A DNA stretch of 64,000 nt from positions 30,053,563 through 30,117,562 of the forward strand of contig ML679962.1 in assembly GCA_007922225.1 (NCBI GenBank), in the 5' to 3' direction. The notes beneath the pieces are model-generated. The model searched no databases and was not told where the DNA came from. It worked only from the letters and a program-made list of their open reading frames with translations. The translations under genes were made by a program, and so were the position numbers. Origin of the DNA: Emydura subglobosa (Eukaryota; Chordata; Testudines; Chelidae). Of this stretch, positions 60,679 through 64,000 are shown piece by piece. Position 1 is the stretch's first letter; the number at the start of each line of letters is the position of its first letter.

Positions 60679-62499
60679 CTACAAAAACAAAAATAAATAT
60701 TTAGAGTGCTTAGCAATGATTACTACTTTACATTGACTAAGTGGTGAGAACATTTAATTACACCCCACATGAACACAACCCAAAAACAAGTACACAAACA
60801 CACACTAATGACATTATAAAAACTCTTTAAGAACACAGTAAGATCTTTTGCTGATCAGATTACAGAGAAGAATTCAATTTTGCTGGAATTTACCATTAAT
60901 TTTAATTCAGATGTGCAACTGTTCATCTATAAAAATGGTCAGGCCCTGGAGACATATGAAGGAGGGCTTGGTCGCCTTATCAGATAGTTTAAACAGTATT
61001 CATATATTTCTCTTTAAGGCCATCAAAAATGTATTTTGAACAAGTGTTTTCAGGACCTAAGTGCTTTCAAGAATTTCATATATGTAACACTATCATTCAA
61101 TAAAGCCTAGCTAAGAGATAGATGCTAGTCTAACACTGCCATTTTTAAAAAATGGGATATTCTCTAAGGGAACATCTCTAAAACAATATATAACACATCT
61201 TCAAGGGCATTTTTTACCTAGCTGCATCTCCTTTTTTGCATTTACAGAAAAATCTCTAACCTGCCCTATTGGTAGAGATCCATTTCACATTACTGAACCT
61301 TACAGTTTAGCAAGCACACAATGCCACACTCCGCCTCTCCCCCCCACACACAAGATAAGATACTGCAGCAGTCAAGTCTACAGCAAAATTTCATTAACCT
61401 GTACTAATGCAATGTGTGAATGAGGCGGGGACAGTTCAGACAGTGAAGTACACAGACTAACAAATGTTGACAGTGGGGAGGAATACTGTAATTTGACACC
61501 TGCCAATTTCAAGCTCCTAACTCTATTTCAGTATATTTCAGAGTGCCAGACCAGTGGATGGAGGAGTAACAGTATGCTCTCCATTGCCCTGTTGTCCCTG
61601 CTCCAAGCACTGTATAATTTCAAATTATGCTTCAACAATTAAATGCATTTTGGTGAGGTGAGGTGAGGTTCTTCTGTACATAGAGCGTTTTAATTAAAGT
61701 CATGCACAGAAAGTACAACACATTTTAAAAATAGTACATAATGATCAAGCATATGAACTAATTTTGGATTCTGGGATACTCCCAGAACGTTAAAGTGAAT
61801 GACTAACAAGCCACAGGTGTCCACAGCACAAACAGGTAAAACTGGGATTTGAGGGGGTGTGACAAATAGTTCATCAAGAGCACAAGATACCACTTAACAA
61901 GAGGCCTTTTACACATTAATTGCACTATGCCATGGCAAGAAACAGCATATGGGTGTCAAGAGGTGCTCTCTGAAGACAAGTGTGGTGAGCACTGGAGCAG
62001 GTATCTGAAGTGGAAGACCATCAAGTAGTTTTTAGTCTTGGATTTTATTAGTTCTCTCCCTTGTTGCATAAACTTTACATAGTACCACTTCATAAAATAT
62101 GGTTTCATTGTTAAAAATCAATTACATTCCTGCTTGAGAGATGTCTCTTTTACCATAGTTAGTCTTGAACTGGATTTTAGTTTCATTTCTGTCTTTTGCA
62201 GAGGCCTCTACCCACATTTTGGGGAATAGAGAAAGTGTATGAATTCTTAGCTACAAGTCCATGTAATGGTAGTTTTTAATCTCTCTTTTGCTCACCTGTG
62301 TCACTGATATCACTTACGGGCCCTCTCCTTATCCTCTGAAATTTCTGATGTGTTTCTCCTCACGATCAATAGTCTCTGGTTTTCAGACATCTTTTACTCT
62401 TGCCTTAACTCCCTTGTTTCTAAGCATTTCTCTAAGCATGAACTTCTGTTTGTATTTCTCCATTATGTTAATTATTAAAATACATTTGTTTTTTTATTA

Positions 62500-62768
62500 G
62501 GGATTGTCTACACTGGAAAGTTTTGCCGCTTTAACTATACCAGTACAGTTAAAGCAGCAAAAGAAAAAAAAATCTAGTAAGAATGCAGTTATACCAGCAT
62601 AAAATGCTTACACTAGTAAAAATTATTCAATTCAGGAAGCAAAATAAGGTAAACCAGTACAAAGCATCTTTATTCTGATATAACTGTACTGGTTAAAAAA
62701 AAATAAAAATCCACACAACCCTAACCAGCAAAGATATACTTGGAATAACTTTTCTAGTGTGGACTAAG
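62500..62768. repeat. Short palindromic 'GTCTACACT' repeat
   Basis: The left end ATTGTCTACACTGGAAAGTTTT and right end AACTTTTCTAGTGTGGACTAAG are imperfect inverted repeats. The interior has repeated 'taaactgtactggt'-type motifs in both orientations ('accagtacagttaaa', 'taactgtactggtta'). Confidence 0.6.
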
Positions 62769-63170
62769 AATAAAGTTGTGTTATTAAAATGGGACATAAG
62801 TTCCTGCTTTTTCTCCTAAAAGTGGGTGGCCTTTTGGTGTGCAATTTCAGTTAGAAAACTCAAAGGGCCTAAAATCTATGTAATTTGGTTGGTATCTCAT
62901 TTTTGTTTTGATAGAAAGCTTCTGAAATTTGACTTGACTGAATTTTTTTCTTAGCAGTCTGATCATCAATCATCATTTGCTATCTAAACATTCTGGGCAA
63001 AATCCTGGCAAAACTACCACTGATTTTAATGGAACCAGGATGTCAGGTGTATCTTCACAAAATCTGGTAGAAAAGTGCATTCTGAGTAGATTAGGTGAGA
63101 AGCATGGGGGGGAAGGAGGGAGGTTGTATAAAACGTGGATTAGGTGATTATTTGTGCATAAACAGCTGCC

Positions 63171-63320
63171 AATGCATAAACTGTGTGCAGCTCCGGACAT
63201 ATGAAAAGGCTTTTATGTGCAATGACTGACATGAGGGTTTATGTGCAGCTTCTGTTCATAACAGAGAAGGTTTTACATACAGGTCCCGGAACATAAGGAT
63301 TCACGTGCAGAAGCTGCTGG
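63171..63320. repeat. Diverged minisatellite, unit about 30 bp
   Basis: About five units with starts near 63171, 63197, 63229, 63258 and 63290. They share a pattern like 'acataagaaggntttatgtgcagcttctgg'. Units differ by small indels, so it is old. Confidence 0.5.
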
Positions 63321-64000
63321 TGTATCTCATCTTCTCTATCAGCAGCTGCATATATATCCACTGCACTGGTCCCCCTCTCCAATGCTACACGGCAACAAAT
63401 CCACACTTAATCGTTAAAAAAAACAAGGAAATTAGTATATAAAAACGTGAAGTAGTTAATGTTAACCACTTCACAACATACTTGACAACTCCACAAAACC
63501 AAGGAAGTGAAAAGTTATGCCACCTAAGAGCACATACCATCTTCTTCACCCACAAGGGGACGCATCCTATAATAAACAGCTATTGTACACCACGGAACAC
63601 AAACTGTAACCATCCACCCTCCCAGATCTCCCCAAAGAATCCCAGCCTTCCATCATTCCCTTTACTAAATTACCCACTCCTAGGACAACTTCCCACTACA
63701 CCCAATATCCGCAAATAATACTTTTGAGATGGTTGTTCAGCACAGGTATGTTTTCAGAAGGGATGGTAAGTGGGATAGAGTTACGGTTGTCGTGCATAGT
63801 CTATAATGTGCAGTAGCTGTGGTAATAAGTAATACATTGATGACTTCCCTAAAATCAACACTCTTATAAAAGTCCTACTACACACATTCCTCTGCCTCAG
63901 AAAAATGGAGCAAGGGAATTTTTGTTGTTGTTGTTCTGGGTTTTCATACTCCCTAAGACCCTGATCCTGCAATAAAGTTTGCCTGCACAGCACCCATTAC

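Larger units (their letters stand above)
60679..64000 (-). other. MTMR1: MTMR1 intron 1 (partial)
   Basis: There is no CpG-rich first exon or promoter in this stretch, so MTMR1 exon 1 must be further right. It contains a palindromic repeat at 62500-62768 and a diverged minisatellite at 63171-63320. Confidence 0.6.

Overview
The window looks like amniote nuclear DNA, most likely from a turtle or another non-avian reptile. Two vertebrate multi-exon genes are recognisable from exon translations. The interspersed repeats (CR1 LINEs with reptile-type 3' ends, L2 and MIR relics, hAT non-autonomous elements, and several palindromic 'GTCTACACT' families) resemble what I know from turtle genomes. Species assignment is by recall of repeat style, not by a search.

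Layout: (1) 1-10951 holds the 3' part of CD99L2 on the plus strand: the last four coding exons, covering the juxtamembrane, transmembrane and cytoplasmic parts, separated by introns. Upstream exons are outside the window. (2) 10952 to about 15.56 kb is the probable CD99L2 3' UTR, ending at a tandem AATAAATAAA. (3) About 15.56-17.78 kb is a short tail-to-tail intergenic interval containing a 21-bp inverted repeat. (4) From about 17.78 to beyond 64 kb lies MTMR1 (myotubularin-related protein 1, a 3-phosphoinositide phosphatase) on the minus strand. The 3' UTR is followed by 14 constitutive coding exons between 19002 and 60678, about 616 residues. Exon 1, with the start codon and promoter, lies beyond the right edge. 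The MTMR1 exons join in phase without gaps and the catalytic HCX5R motif is intact. The convergent CD99L2/MTMR1 order is the same as at human Xq28.

The most interesting structure is in the MTMR1 intron between the exons at 60573-60678 and 50789-50864. It contains three small phase-0 candidate cassette exons (42, 24 and 51 bp), all open and bounded by splice-like signals. They match in number and location the alternatively spliced exons 2.1-2.3 of mammalian MTMR1, whose splicing is disturbed in myotonic dystrophy. A long UG repeat, interrupted by a 10-N assembly gap, lies 42 nt after the MTMR1 stop codon.

The rest is intronic or repeat sequence: a CR1 LINE (about 30.06-32.10 kb), hAT elements near 20.2, 24.5 and 33.6 kb, a foldback insertion with 12-bp target duplications at 45.07-45.29 kb, a palindromic tRNA-like repeat at 47.6-48.5 kb, and a diverged minisatellite at 63.2 kb. 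I see no bacterial, CRISPR, rRNA or functional tRNA genes. Base composition shifts from GC-richer (first 10 kb) to AT-rich (remainder).
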